DNA from: Gonioctena quinquepunctata
Taxonomy: Eukaryota; Arthropoda; Insecta; Coleoptera; Chrysomelidae
Length of the DNA: 64,000 nucleotides
Direction of reading: 5' to 3'
Assembly (NCBI GenBank): GCA_018342105.1
Contig: JAFIRS010000999.1
Location: 372,001 to 436,000, forward strand
Shown: positions 1-11,569 of the stretch, piece after piece
Numbering within the stretch: the stretch's first letter is position 1
How the letters are laid out: every line of letters begins with the position of its first letter
Program-made: the position numbers and the translations under genes
The notes under the pieces: generated by a model
Database searches by the model: none
Told to the model about the DNA's origin: nothing
Seen by the model: the letters and a program-made list of their open reading frames with translations, nothing else

Positions 1-344
1 TCAATAAAAAAACAAGTTTCAGCCCATCCTTGAAACATCAAGATGACAAACAATCATTTACTTAAATTTTATGTCATTCTAGTTTTTAGTTGAAATTGTC
101 CAAGATTAACAATATTTTTATTATATGTTGTATTAAGCTTCTCAATAACCTCACTTTTCGTGAGTGGTAGTAGCAGTTGTACTCAATATTTATATTTATA
201 TCCTGTTATTAAGAGTTCCCGAAGAAGAAACAAATATAAAGTTTCGAAAGCTTGAACAAACAGAAAAAAAGTTTTCTTGAAATACGACTGCAAAACCTGC
301 CTAATACATCTACTATTTATCATCCAGTTGAAGAAAAAACTTCC

Positions 345-394
345 ATATATATATATATATATAAATGTGGCCTCCATTTTGTTGACAAAATTCG

Positions 395-452
<58 letters not shown>
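345..452. repeat. Two (TA)n microsatellites flanking a foldback-arm fragment
   Basis: TA tracts at about 345-363 and 395-452 flank a 32-base segment that reads AATGTGGCCTCCATTTTG and onward. That segment closely resembles the inner arm of the foldback element at 2003-2531, which also sits next to a TA tract. It is probably half of a second copy of the same repeat family. The IYIYIY reading frames on both strands here are microsatellite artefacts. Confidence 0.85.
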
Positions 453-456
<4 letters not shown>

Positions 457-472
457 ATGTTATGAAAAACCA

Positions 473-1900
473 ATTATATATCTTAAGAAGAAAAAACCCA
501 CAAAAAGAATAATCACTAAATAGCTATTAGTTTCAAGAGATTGTTTTTACATAATTTTTGAAGTTCTATTTCCTTCATTGATCCTCTGTATAATATGAAT
601 AGATAAAAATGTCCAAATACTATAACACAATCAATTTCACACACTGTCATAATGATTACAAACCATAATTGTTCAAAAGACAACAAAAAAGTCTAAACTT
701 ACAAAATCATCCTGAATAGAATGTGATCCACAAAATTATAAGCTTGAAACATACAGTATATGAAATTGTATGTAACTAAAAATAGCCAATGGGAGAACAG
801 CAAACTCCTTGATGACAATAGCCAATCAGGAAACAGTATGGTCAAATGTAAGATTGGAAATTGTGAGAAAATAAGAACGAAGAAGTGTCAGAGACAATTA
901 TTACTGAAAATTGTACATAGTCTGTAAGAAAGGAAAAATAGTTGTATTGATAAGTTTTGACAAATAACCCCAAATAGTGAAAATGTGACAATATAGTGCG
1001 CGAATTCAAAAATTCCAATAAAAAGGAATGAGGGAACAATGGTATCCTGGAAACGAAAACCAAAGCTAAGAGGAGACAGAAAATAATTTGGAAACGAATG
1101 CCACGCTTTGTTGGGAGAGAAAGAAAAATTCATTAATTTTAACATAATAAGCAGAAAACCAACATTACCTTATTGGTACACCATATACAAGTATTCAAAG
1201 CTGATTTCTGAATTTGTATGGTTCCTCCTTTTTGGTATTGGAGTTCCTGAGAGCATTGGAGTGAAAGAGAATCCAAATCTGGGTGTATATTGAACAGCGA
1301 CCGTTCCAGCGACAGGTATAAACTTTCCTAGTGCACATCACGACCTGAACAACTTCACTAATAACTCATATCCCATCACAAGAACTTTATTTCATTTGAA
1401 TTCGAACTATTAAAGAAATTTTCACTTTCAAGGTAAAAGTGAGGTTGTGTATATTTTACCCATGAACTTTTCTCATGATTATCCATGAATATTTGTAGAT
1501 TCACCATAGAATAATTTATCTATCGTAGGCCAGGTAAATTTAAGTTTTCCTGAATAAAGGAAATAATTGCTTTTTGATACTTTGTTGCTCATTTTCCACA
1601 ATTATCAGCAATCGTATTCATAAACACTGAATAGAAAATGACATCAAGCAGTGCTAGTGGCTAAATTGCCTGAACCGGCTATCTGAGATAAGAGGCGTAC
1701 CAACTGTGCTTAGCTGTGGTGAGGAAAGTGATAACAATTGGCAGCAACGTGACGAGAGAACAGTGACGTTAGCTAGCAATTATTATTACATCATTGCAAA
1801 ATATATTATACAGGGCGAAAATACTTATCTATATCATAACAATTTGGCTCACAACGAAGAGTGGAAATTATTAGCTATCTTCATATTATAACAACAACTA
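473..1900. other. Unassigned AT-rich DNA
   Basis: No gene, known repeat or RNA is recognised. The open frames are all under 90 codons, lack recognisable motifs and overlap one another on both strands. The segment ends next to a candidate LTR/primer-binding-site junction at 1931, so its distal part (roughly 1300-1930) could be a degenerate long terminal repeat. No second copy exists in the window to test this. Confidence 0.5.
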
Positions 1901-1930
1901 TTATTATTCAATCAATCATTATATTACAAT

Positions 1931-1950
1931 TGGCACCCAAAACGTGGGGC
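1931..1950 (+). other. Possible LTR-retrotransposon primer-binding site
   Basis: The sequence TGGCACCCAAAACGTGGGGC resembles the TGGCGCCCAACGTGGGGC-type primer-binding sites that follow the 5' LTR of many insect retrotransposons. The bases just before it end ...ATTACAAT, compatible with the AAT-type LTR ends of errantivirus-like elements. No matching downstream LTR, gag or pol was found, so this may be an isolated 5' end or a chance match. Confidence 0.3.
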
Positions 1951-2002
1951 GAAATTATAACAAAATAATTTGATATATCCATCATAACATTACAATATCA
2001 TA

Positions 2003-2263
2003 TTGTTATCAATCATATGTGTCAGAAGAAAAAGACTAAGCCGGATCCAGATTCAAGTGTGTACATCTTAGAGGAAAACTTTTACCGATATTGGTGGGGA
2101 AAAAGATTGAGGATTTTGTTCTATCCTTTCAGTAGCCGCCATTCCGAAACTACTTGAACGATTCAGCCCATCTTCCGAGGCACTAATCACGATTTTTTGT
2201 GCCAAATTTCATTGCATTCGATTGAAAAATGTGGCCTGCACTTTGTTGACGAAATTTGTATAT

Positions 2264-2319
<56 letters not shown>

Positions 2320-2531
2320 GATATACAAATTTCGTCAACAAAGTGCAGGCCACATTTTTCAATCGAATCAATGAACACAAAATCGTGATAGTGCCTCGAA
2401 ATGCTGAATCGTTCAATTTCGAATGCTACTGAAGATAGAAAAAATCCTCAATCTTTCTCACCAATATCGTAAATTTCTCAAATTACACCTGAATCTATTT
2501 ACCTTTCTCGACACATATGATTGATAACAAT
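2003..2531. repeat. Foldback element with a (TA)n centre
   Basis: The left arm (about 2003-2266) is repeated in inverted orientation at about 2318-2531, with a 51-base TA tract (2267-2317) as the loop. The inner about 50 bp of each arm are nearly identical (read AAATGTGGCCTGCACTTTG outward from the centre). The outer parts have drifted with small indels, but the outermost ATTGTTATCAATCATATGTG still pairs. A fragment of the same arm lies at 364-395. No coding sequence is evident. Confidence 0.85.
2267..2317. repeat. (TA)n microsatellite, loop of foldback
   Basis: About 25 perfect TA repeats lie exactly between the two arms of the foldback element. The TA tract is itself self-complementary, so the whole unit could form one long hairpin. 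Confidence 0.95.
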
Positions 2532-2534
2532 TTC

Positions 2535-3645
2535 GGAATTCATCAACATATTGTGAAATCTACTTCTTCGACTGGCCGGACCAACGGTTTTTTTATCGTA
2601 TTCGTGGCGAGCTGAGCCTGAAACAGCAATGAGAGTTCATATGATAAATATACAATCACATTTCTATATACAAAAATTGAAGCTTGCGAACGCCATACAC
2701 CATGTCCATTATGAAAAAATAATTAAAGACGGAAATTTAATCGGAAAGGAATAAATGGTTAGTTAAGAATTAATTAGAAAAAAATTAAATTTTTTTTTTT
2801 AACCAATTAAAAAAATAGATTTCCGTCGACGAAAGCTATTCATTACACGTAATTTAAATAGAGATTTTTTTTTTGAAAAAATAATTATTTGTATTATTCA
2901 TCCACAAATAATATCTGAATTGAAATGTAATGGAAAATTGTTATTTCCCATTGGATATTACAAAAGGCTTCATTTTTCATCATGGATTCTTTTCATTTCC
3001 AGAAAAAATACCCATTCGTCAATTGCGAAGCTAACCTTTTAACCTTCCACGATATAATCTTGAACGAAGAAAGTAATTGAATATTATTTTGTAGTCGCAG
3101 CTGATCCTACATCCTATTTATGTCCTTAAAAATTCATCCAGTATATAATTTGAATCATCCGGAAAAATCAATTGATTCCCTGAACGATATTTCAATGTAG
3201 TTCTTACCTTGGATGGAAGTTTATTGATGTTCGAATGTAATGAATATGACGCGGGAAACCAAATCACTGTCAACTTTTCTTTCAGCGATCCGACAGGCCG
3301 AGTAATGTCATCGCAAAGTATTATATCCATTCACCGACAAATTTTCTTAAAGCTAGTCGTCGGGTGGGAGGGTACAACGTCTGCATAAAAACAAGAACGT
3401 TGGAAATGAACCTAAATTGTACAACCGCCACAAAATAACCTGAGAAAGTTCCGTGACAATTAGTTTTTTACAAATGATATGTTTCACTGTACCACTGGTC
3501 TCTCGATTATTCAATTATTTAGAGAAATATCGTTAGAAAATAAACATAGTTCCTGAAATTATACATTATTGCCGAGCGGTTGCGAAATCATATTCAACTC
3601 TATAAAACTATTATATAACCCAAATGTTTTTCCTTACCCAACATT
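2535..3645. other. Unassigned AT-rich DNA
   Basis: Homopolymeric A/T runs are frequent (for example around 2785-2805 and 2860-2885). Short open frames, including one of 70 codons on the minus strand at 3118-3330, have no recognisable motif. Nothing here is supported as a gene. Confidence 0.5.
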
Positions 3646-3649
3646 ATAA

Positions 3650-4640
3650 CTTTGAAGAGCATGGACCATCGCTAGACTGGTAGAACTCTGGATACTTGGG
3701 CACTTTCAGGTTCTCAATTTCTAAAATGATTCTTTTTGAATCTTTGAGACCTGTAACTTTTATACTGATTAAGTTTCAGACTGCTTTTTCTTTCAACATT
3801 CTCTCTCTCTCGTTCATTCGAGAAAAAAAATTATTGAGCATTTGCAACAGTTTGAATTTAATCAGCTCAGCGGAATGAATTATGTGTGGCTCGGTCCCCA
3901 GTATTACTAATAACATAATAGAAAGGATATCTATACGAGGAATTTTAGCATTAAAAAGTAAGGAATTCCAATCAAATGAACTCATTCGGAATCGGACTAT
4001 TACTTATTTGAATGATAGGAAATTTTAATTAACTCAAAATCAGGTTGGCAAGTACTATATTACTGAAAAAATTAATGCCATGAGAGAGGTGTGTATCGTC
4101 TGAGACTTCGAGCCGAACTGCCCTTCCCCGGTCAGTACATGAATATCCTTACTATATTATTCAACATCTGCAGAACAAATGTGAGAATATTACTCGCTTC
4201 ACCCAAGTCGTACTCATAAAATATATCAACACACTGCGGACCTCCAGTCATTTTAGATATATTTCTATCTACGATATACTTTGAACAATTATTTTTCCAA
4301 GCCCCAGATATATCTATTAATATAATCTTTTATCACTTACAGACGAGGAGATCAAAAAACCACATTGTGTGGGCAAATAACGTTTCTCCTGCCTATCTAA
4401 TCACTCATTTCTGACGACATTTTCTGTTTTATAACTAATCTCCCAGGAACATTTTTTGTTAACCATCATTTGCATATATGCAATGTCATTTCATGACGAT
4501 AATTTAACTTTTTCTCATATCTGCCGGTGAACCAAAATAACTTTTTGTGAAATATTGTATCCTACTTGACTGTACTATGATGGTTTTTGGTGAGCGCCCT
4601 TTTCGGGCTGTTATACCACGGAAAGAAGGCAATGAAAAAT
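3650..4640 (-). repeat. Left copy of a dispersed inverted duplication
   Basis: Read on the minus strand, this block matches 16905-17935 read on the plus strand. Anchors include the HICK-stop coding segment, the CCGGTCAG...GGGCAGTTCG region (about 4105-4140 versus 17405-17430), the TGCGGACCTCC stretch, the GGAATTTTAGCATT-type region and a pyrimidine/purine dinucleotide tract (3803-3814 versus 17719-17784). Identity looks like roughly 70-80% with indels. It is either an old segmental duplication or two copies of an unclassified dispersed repeat. Confidence 0.7.
4466..4574 (-). pseudogene. Inverted copy of a candidate terminal exon, with stop
   Basis: On the minus strand this reads STVK-stop-DTIFHKKL...YRHEMTLHICK-stop. 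It aligns with the open segment at 16957-17065 (STVKEDEPIHEEL...YRHEMLFHICK-stop). Both copies are preceded by ATAG immediately before TACAGTCAAG, which would suit a splice acceptor. An in-frame TAG at 4562-4564 breaks this copy. Divergence between copies is not obviously confined to third codon positions, so selection on the protein is not demonstrated. Family unknown. Confidence 0.4.
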
Positions 4641-4644
4641 TCGT

Positions 4645-5480
4645 CGGATCCATCTGGATAAAACTATATTTCGAAATCTCCAACCCCTTCTGACCATTTA
4701 ACCACAAAAACAGTGAATTGTGAATATCGTCGAAACTTTGGAGAAAACATATTGTCGTTCCCAACTGATAGTGATCGATTTGTTACAGGTTCACCATACG
4801 CTCTATAGGGTTCCAACTCGGTAATATCCCAACTATCTAACCTAACTTATTTTGCATTTAGCAGAAAACAAAAAAAAATATAACTCAATGTCCAAGAGGG
4901 CACTGAAGATATATTGTTTTTGATGTAGTTCCACTGATTTCAGTCCTCACTGAAGCCGTTTAATGAAGTACAAAAAACTTCGAAAAATTCGAAATATTGC
5001 ACATATCAACAACGCTGTAATCTGTCATATCGTGACGTTATTCTATTCTGGTAAATAAGGTAAAAAGACTACGAGTATAGTCTGTTTACGTTGAGAAGAG
5101 AATGGGAATTTGGTATATCCAACATAACAAGTTCCCAATGAAATGATTTCAAACTGGTAAAATTTAATTTCAAAAGTTGCTAACCTGTTAGCCGAACCGA
5201 ACACTCAAGAATGGTATGGTTCAGTTTGGTATTATTTCGTTTGATTCTTTAGTGTTTTCTGTTTAATAATAAAAAGAGTTATTTTCAGAACTAATCAATT
5301 CTTTCGATAGGACCTGCATATGATTCACATCAAAGCATTATCAAAACAGTATCAACAAATAGTAGGTTTTAATAGACTACTTTCAAAGAGAACGTGAAAA
5401 TGGAGGACCTTCACTTCCAGTGACTGCTGTTAGAGATGTGAGTTATATTATATCTATAAGAACTAAGGTAAAATCACACA
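4645..5480. other. Unassigned AT-rich DNA
   Basis: No recognisable gene, inverted repeat or tRNA-like sequence. It is bounded on the right by a long TA microsatellite. Confidence 0.5.
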
Positions 5481-5483
5481 GTG

Positions 5484-5496
5484 AATATATATATAT

Positions 5497-5567
<71 letters not shown>

Positions 5568-5579
5568 TATATATATATT
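5484..5579. repeat. (TA)n microsatellite
   Basis: Nearly 100 bases of TA repeat with a few AA/AAA interruptions. It lies just upstream of a decayed cysteine-rich ORF fragment. Confidence 0.95.
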
Positions 5580-5699
5580 AGGTTCAGTTGAATATTTGTC
5601 GATTTTTGATTTCAGAGAGTTTCAGATGTCTTTCTCCAACATCTGCTTCTGCTTATCAACACTCATATCGAGTATAATATTAAGTTGAAGTGTGGCTAG

Positions 5700-6030
5700 G
5701 TAATCAACTGGACCCAGAAAACTGGGGTTGGAAGTCAATAGATTGGAGCCAATTCAAACTTCACTCCCACCTGCTCCAGAAAAACTTCGTAACACCATAT
5801 TTTGGGTTGTAGTGCAAAATCTGGCTGTGAAAAAGTTAGATTATTCTGTTCACCAGTATGTACCAATTCTCAAAGCCAGCCTCGATCCAATGTTGAACCA
5901 AATGAGGATTCTTATGATATCGATAAGGAGACAACTGCATCTTTTTTAGAACAATTTACAGATATCCAGCAAGACAAAGACAAAGAAGTAGAAGAAAGCA
6001 AAAGAGACATTATTGTTGAAAAGAAGTAGA
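5700..6030 (+). pseudogene. Decayed ORF, LDPENWGW...PAPEKL plus Cys-rich segment
   Basis: Three overlapping plus-strand frames give successive pieces. The first, at about 5705, reads LDPENWGW. After a frame change comes LEPIQTSLPPAPEKL. After another at about 5800 comes GCSAKSGCEKVRLFCSPVC followed by an acidic, lysine-rich tail ending at 6027. This order resembles an uncharacterised protein family, often found in repeated form in insect genomes, with W-G-W, then PPAPE, then a CXC-like cluster (CxCKxxC...C.C...G..C...C). The function of that family is unknown to me. At least two frameshifts make this copy a pseudogene. The assignment rests on motif memory only. Confidence 0.35.
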
Positions 6031-6214
6031 AGGAAGAGAAAAATACATTACTATTGAAGTAGCATTTGAAGATTATCAGTCAGAAAAAAATTTTCCCTAA
6101 ATCAAAAATAATTTGTTTTACTTTAACAATTTCCAATAGTACCATTTTTCAATCAATATAAATTTGTCTTATAAAACTGAATAGCAATACATCATGGAGT
6201 GCCTACCAGGAAAC

Positions 6215-6690
6215 CACATTGAATAAAATAACTAATAAAAAACTTTTTCAAAGACAAGTTTTCATTAAGGCCGTGTTCGAAAACGTATAAAATAAGTTTA
6301 AGTCATCGCTGACAATGATTTAATAATTATTTTTTCAATTATTTGGATTTAAAAAGTTTGTCGCGCGAAGTGAAGTAGTACCAATTAATTTGATTGGGCA
6401 GTGATTGGTTGGTAAGTGAGAACTCAAAGTATTCAATTTTAACAAAGTATTCATAAAAGTAGGTCCCAATTAATTTAATTGGACAATGGTTGGTTGGTAA
6501 GTAACAATTCGTCGAAGTATTAATTTTATTACAATTCGCGCGACAAGCGTTTTGAAACCGAATAATTCGACAAAAAATAATTGAATCATTGTCTGCGATG
6601 ACTTAAACTTATTTTATACGTTTTAGTACAAGGCTTACGAAAAAGTTTTTTTCAAAAAGGTTTTTTATTAGTTATTTTATTTTTGCAGTT
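6215..6690. mobile_element. MITE-like inverted-repeat element
   Basis: The left arm containing ATAAAATAACTAATAAAAAA, then AAAACGTATAAAATAAG and AAGTCATCGCTGACAATGA, is repeated inverted at about 6560-6690. The centre is near 6453 and holds two tandem, partly degenerate copies of an AATTAATTTRATTGG...TGGTTGGTAAGT motif. There is no coding capacity. The same downstream context (CGCCTTAATCTG then a 117-bp array) recurs after the MITE at 30235-30505, which suggests a related composite family. Confidence 0.7.
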
Positions 6691-6749
6691 AGCTCGCCTT
6701 AATCTGTTCATTTCCAAAAGCCCTTTCCTGTAAATTTTGAGCTGGAAGA

Positions 6750-7545
6750 AATCATGATCTCCAACCCCAGAAACTCCTCCACACCAATTTGGATAGAATC
6801 TGACCATAATCACAAAACTCGTCTTTCATCTTGGGGCCACCATCTTGAATTTATAATTTTGACAAAAAATTCAAATCTCCACAGCGAAAACCGTCGCATA
6901 TCAATTTTGAATCGAATCGGACCATAATCACAAAACTCGTTTTCCATTTTGGGGCCACCATCTTGAATTTGTAGATTTCGACAGAAAAATCATAATCTCA
7001 AACAGCGAAAACCGTCGCATATCAATTTTGAATCGAATCGGACCATAATCACAAAACTCGTTTTCCATTTTGGGGCCACCATCTTGAATTTGTAATTTCG
7101 ACAGAAAAATCATAATCTCAAACCGAAAACCCCCCATACCAATTTCAATCGAATTGACCATAATCACGAAACTCGTTCTCCATCTTGGAGCCGCCATTTT
7201 GAATTCATGAATTTTGACCAAATTTCATACTTCCGACCCTGAAAATTCCCACAAACCAATTTTGAATCTAATCACAAATTCGTCCGCCATATTTGAGCCG
7301 CCATCTTGAATTTATGAATGTTGACATGAAATTTATAATCTCCAACCCGAAACCTCCACATGCCAATTTTGAATCGAATCTCACCATAATCACAAAACTT
7401 ATCCGCCATCGTGAAGCCGTCATCTCAAATTTATGAATTTTGAAATTGAAACATGATCTCCGACCCCAAAAATTCCCACATACCAATTTCGAATCAAATC
7501 GGACAATAATTACAAATTTCGTCCGCCATATTGGCGTAAGACCTT
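6750..7545. repeat. Tandem array, about 117-bp unit, seven copies
   Basis: The marker ACCATAATCACAAAACTCGT recurs at about 6802, 6921, 7042, 7157, 7267, 7383 and 7502, spaced 112-121 bases apart. Each unit also carries GCCACCATCTTGAATTT and CCAATTTTGAATCGAATC blocks. The middle copies are the most alike, and the end copies are diverged. Open frames across it are by-products of the repeat. A partial array of the same unit lies at about 30650-30870. Confidence 0.9.
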
Positions 7546-7689
7546 TACCAATTTCCAGCTCTATGCAAATGATTGTTTATGGAATTTTCTATTTTGACTG
7601 GGGTATAACCAAACCACTGAATCTTCCAAAATATCGAACTGGACTGAGTGAAAACCAACGGCAACATTATCTAGATGTTATTTAAAGAG

Positions 7690-8630
7690 TTAGCATTCAG
7701 TAATTCCGAAAGACTGTACCATAATAAATTAAAAAAATGATTTTTTCAAGGAATCAAGAGTTTAATAAAATGCAGTCCGATTTCAGAATTAGTCATTCTC
7801 AGTGCATATAGCAGTCGTAGAAAGGAGTATTTTCCAAATCAATGACTCGGACATATATTTGAAATAATCCACCCGTATCCACTGGCATCCACATTGGCCA
7901 GGATGTGCTCTGGCTAACCAGCATTTCTTTCATCTACCATCGAGGCTGATTTTTTCATTTGAGAAAAAGCTAACCAACCAGAGTAATGTGCGCTACATTA
8001 CATTACGTCCAGTGATTAGTTCATTCATATCAAATTATGTTTTTATGAATAATGGCACATTTTCTGACTAGAGTTCCGTGTAGATCCTTCGGTATTTGAA
8101 ATTTGTTTTTTCTTCACTTTTTGGAATTTGGGACATAATTGATGAATATGTTTCACAGACAGCTTTGTATTACAGAAGGAGTTGTCTGTTTAGAGCATAC
8201 TAACAAATAGGTAGGCGTGTTGATAAATCGCGTTTATATTATCGGCCAAGATTATTTCAAGGGATATATTGATTGTTTCAATTTTCTCTGTATTCATTGA
8301 TATTGTGAACGAGCTGGTTCAATTTCTCAACTGGATTATGTCACCTTGATGATACCTGTGCATTTTCTATTTGGTTGATTAATAGTCAGTTCTTATCAGG
8401 CGGTTGTCAATTTTCGATATTATAGTAGTATAAAAAATGTCTTTGTTGAATTTTCCAACGATTCCTTGTTGATTGATTTGAGGATCATTGATTGCCAGGT
8501 TGAAGTGCACGGCATCCTTTTCGTCCTAATGGATTTAATTTCTTTTTTTTTAAACTGGCTCAATCGAGGTTTTCTAGTTGAGACGTGTCGGTGCTACCCA
8601 ATTTCTCTGAGCGGCGTTAATGTCAATTTC
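7690..8630. other. Unassigned DNA
   Basis: No inverted repeat, RNA or protein motif stands out. Minus-strand translation gives only short, broken frames. Confidence 0.45.
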
Positions 8631-8636
8631 ATATAG

Positions 8637-8760
8637 AACTAGCTGATACTAGTGACTTCATCCGCGTAGTATTTGGTTTTTTCTATGTATGTCTTTGTAT
8701 TGTTCCATCTAGGTTATCCCGTTACCACGTTTCTCGTTATTCCGTTTCCCGGATAGCATT
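8637..8760 (-). mobile_element. Possible RTE/SINE 3' tail
   Basis: On the minus strand the segment 8637-8673 reads ACGCGGATGAAGTC then ATCAGCTAGTT. This resembles the CCACGCGGACGAAGTCGCGGGC...CAGCTAGT tail common to RTE-type and derived short elements in insects. It is preceded, on that strand, by a GGTAACGGGATAACC-like stretch also typical of those tails. It is diverged and no coding part was found. Confidence 0.35.
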
Positions 8761-9018
8761 AAAACCTTCTCCTTAGAAAAATATGGCCACACGTTGTCGA
8801 AGTTTATCAACCTCATACACATATACCAACATCCATTTTTATATATACAGATTTCAATTGATTCTGTCTGGTGTTTGATAGGTACTGGTTGTCTTTGAAA
8901 TGAATGGTAGGATCCCAGGATCCTTGTTCTGGTTTGCTAGATTGGTTATATTCATCTCCTGAAGTACGGTTCCCGAATCAATTATTCCATATTAATCTCG
9001 GGTCCTTTCAGATTCTGT

Positions 9019-9588
9019 TTGGGAAGAGCAATTACTTTTTTGTTATTTCCAGACCTGACGGCTATTTCTTTCCCAAATTTCCGATGTATGGTATCATTGT
9101 TTGATGGGAGACAGTGTCATGGATATATTCTGATAGTCTTCCTCGATTTACAAAATATGTGTCAATCGTTCGATGACACTATTCAATTAGGAATTATCCA
9201 CTGTAACGAAATACATATTGGTTCGACTTTTTCGAAAAAAATTTCAATACAGAATGTTCAACTTCTGATCCATTATTCATCATTACGGATGCTTTCACTA
9301 CCTCCTGAACAAAGTTTCTCGAGCATGCATGTGAAATGTATCAATTATAGTCATACATGTCTCTCATTGGTTTTTGAGAATCGCCAAAGAACATGTACCG
9401 TGGAAAATCAGGTGCTCTGTACATACGACCATGACATTGTTATTTTTGTTCTCTGCTGTACCTACCAACCATCAACGACGTTTTTAAATCTGTCTTATCG
9501 ACAAGCGCTTTGTACGCATGTCAATACTGTTTTGAGTTTTTCAGAATTCTTCCTTGCTGGGTTCATATTCTGTCTGAATTTACAGTAA
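9019..9588 (+). CDS. Unassigned 189-codon open frame
   Basis: This is the longest non-repetitive open frame in the first half of the window. It has several hydrophobic stretches and scattered cysteines, but no recognisable domain, no repeat copy in the window and no supporting splice or promoter context. In AT-rich DNA a 570-base open frame is unusual but can occur by chance. An 80-codon frame overlaps its end on the other strand. Treat as an open frame, not an established gene. Confidence 0.15.
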   Translation: MGRAITFLLFPDLTAISFPNFRCMVSLFDGRQCHGYILIVFLDLQNMCQSFDDTIQLGIIHCNEIHIGSTFSKKISIQNVQLLIHYSSLRMLSLPPEQSFSSMHVKCINYSHTCLSLVFENRQRTCTVENQVLCTYDHDIVIFVLCCTYQPSTTFLNLSYRQALCTHVNTVLSFSEFFLAGFIFCLNLQ

Positions 9589-9709
9589 TTGCCAGATCTA
9601 CAATTGACAATGAGATCTATTTTCGTATAGTTTAGTTCTGGCGTAATCGCGGATGAGTTTCTTGAGTAATTTTGACAACTCGTACAGCGTACAGTTGATA
9701 GAAATTCAT

Positions 9710-10100
9710 TCAAAATGAAAAACGTCTCATTCCACAAGACTGCTGACTACAAATACCTAGACAATAGGTATATGTCGGTCAAATATCCATGAAAAAAAAT
9801 ACTTTCCTGGCTAATGCCTCAACGTTGAATGACATCCAATGAGGGGTAAATACCCCGAAACCGACCTACTGGTGGTCAGCCTGAGTGAAGTGGTTTATAT
9901 TTATCCATTTCGCAACAAACGTTTGAAAAGTACCTTGTTGGACTTGCCACGTTCATCCATCGGATGTGATTCAACGTCCGTCGAGGCACTGGCCAGGGAA
10001 GTAGATTTTGATGGATATTCGACCGACATACACCTATTGTATAGGTATTTGTTGTTAGAAGTCTTGACTAATAAGATGTTTTTCATTTTCGACGACTGAG
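9710..10100. mobile_element. MITE-like inverted repeat
   Basis: The block 9710-9840 (containing AAAATGAAAAACGTCTCATT, ACAAATACCTAGACAATAGG and TATGTCGGTCAAATATCCAT) pairs with an inverted, about 80% identical block at about 9950-10100. The about 110-base spacer is unique. Open frames of 86 and 70 codons on the two strands simply span the hairpin. No target duplication was recognised. Confidence 0.65.
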
Positions 10101-10159
10101 GTAATTCTAACAATTTCTAACAATTAACAATTCATTGAATGAGAGGCAGTTTTGATTTA

Positions 10160-10690
10160 AAAGTGAAATGAGTATAGAAGTTGCAATGTTCAACCTAATC
10201 GATATCATAAAGAGAAATCTTGATAATAATGAGAAGTCCATTGCAATTTTTCTTGATCTCGCAAAGGCCTTTTACTCGGTGCCCCACAAAAATCTCCTTA
10301 ATGTTCTCGAACAGTCAGGGGCATTGTCATCGCGAGCTATTTGAGCAATAGAAGACAAGTTCTTAGAGTAGGAAATCATGATAGTGATCCACTATGTGTG
10401 CAAATGGGCGTTTCCGAAGGTACAGTCCTCGGACCAATTCTTTTTTGAATATTGGCATTAACGGAGTATCTATATCATATGCTGATGATACCGTACTAGT
10501 CTCCGGAGGATCCACTTAGAACCATGTTGAGGATTCTGCCCAGAAAGTTATTTCAACTGTTAAAAACTGGCCAGACTATAACAAATTATCTTTGAATATT
10601 GAAGAGACCACATGTATTGCCTTCTCATTGACACCTCTCTTTCAATCTTCAATGGATCAAATCTCAAAAACAATTAATAGGCGAGATCAC
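10160..10690 (+). pseudogene. LINE reverse transcriptase fragment (N-terminal half)
   Basis: Conceptual translation in shifting frames yields the ordered motifs of a non-LTR reverse transcriptase: AIFLDLAKAF.SVPH (palm motif with its first Asp), then LSNRRQVLRVG, GVSEGTVLGPILF, and the catalytic SYADDTVLVSGG near 10476-10510, followed by LSLNIEETTCIAF. Several stops and frameshifts interrupt it. The matching C-terminal part follows at 11570-12035 after an about 880-base interruption. The style is jockey/CR1-like. Confidence 0.75.
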
Positions 10691-10974
10691 TAATTTCTGG
10701 AAAAAATACCACAATGTCTAGAACAATAAGAAAAGTGATAGGATTTTTTTTTAATTTTTTTTTCGAAGTAGTTTTTCCAAAAAAATATCCCAAAGAAATA
10801 ATCCTGTTTGAATACAGCGAAAAACGTGACAAGATGTGACGTAACAAGTTCATATCTATCCATAATATTCCTTTACAATGTGAGCAGGCCGAAAGAATCA
10901 TGACATAGCCAAGCCAGGCCTGTGGAGAGGAAAACGGGACCCGGGGGAGAGGAGCTAGGAATTACGGGCCCCTA

Positions 10975-11290
10975 TATGTATCACACATGCTGACATAAGT
11001 TCTGTTTCATTCTTAGTATGAAACAGAACAACATTTCCACAGAAGTATCGCAAAATAGTGACGGTGGCAACTCGCCGATCGCGGAGAGTGCCAGGAATTA
11101 CATCGTTGCCAAACGTTACTCATAATATTTCTAGACAATAAGAGCAGGCCGAAAAAATAATGTTGTAGCACTCGGTATACATACATATTCTTCAAGAATA
11201 ACAGAATCAAGAACAGCTATCAAATACGAAATCTTCATTTCAATATAACACATGCTGACATAAGTTCTGATTTATTCATAGGATGGAAGA
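10975..11290. repeat. Direct repeat inside the split LINE
   Basis: The string ACACATGCTGACATAAGTTC occurs at about 10983 and again at about 11250. Each copy is followed by a similar ...ATGRAA(C/G)AGAA...TTTCC stretch. This about 60-bp motif pair, about 270 bases apart, lies inside the material separating the two halves of the reverse transcriptase. It may mark a duplicated insertion or the ends of a small element. Confidence 0.5.
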
Positions 11291-11569
11291 GAATAAAGTT
11301 TCCTCAGAAGTTCCTCTAGGAAGTGATACTGGCAACTATGGAAAATGTCAAATCAATGGACTTACGACGTCAAAAGGAGCAGCAATAACGCTGTGTTTGA
11401 ATGTCTTACTGAATTTGGGGGTTTTAGAGCAGCGTTTATTCGAATATTACTCAATATCTTCTAAAAAAAAACCATGCATATATGATATTTGATTAATATA
11501 TTTCAACATCAAGCACATATGAAGTGAATTTGTGGGTTTGTGATCTCACCTACCTCACAGTACAAAATA

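Noticed and set aside
183..512. Open frames rich in IY or YI dipeptides on both strands
   Set aside because: TA microsatellite translation. The same applies to frames at 2183-2416, 19848-20111, 20326-20526, 32084-32431 and 32803-33084.
3118..3330. 70-codon minus-strand frame near 3.2 kb
   Set aside because: No motif, no duplicate, and length expected by chance.
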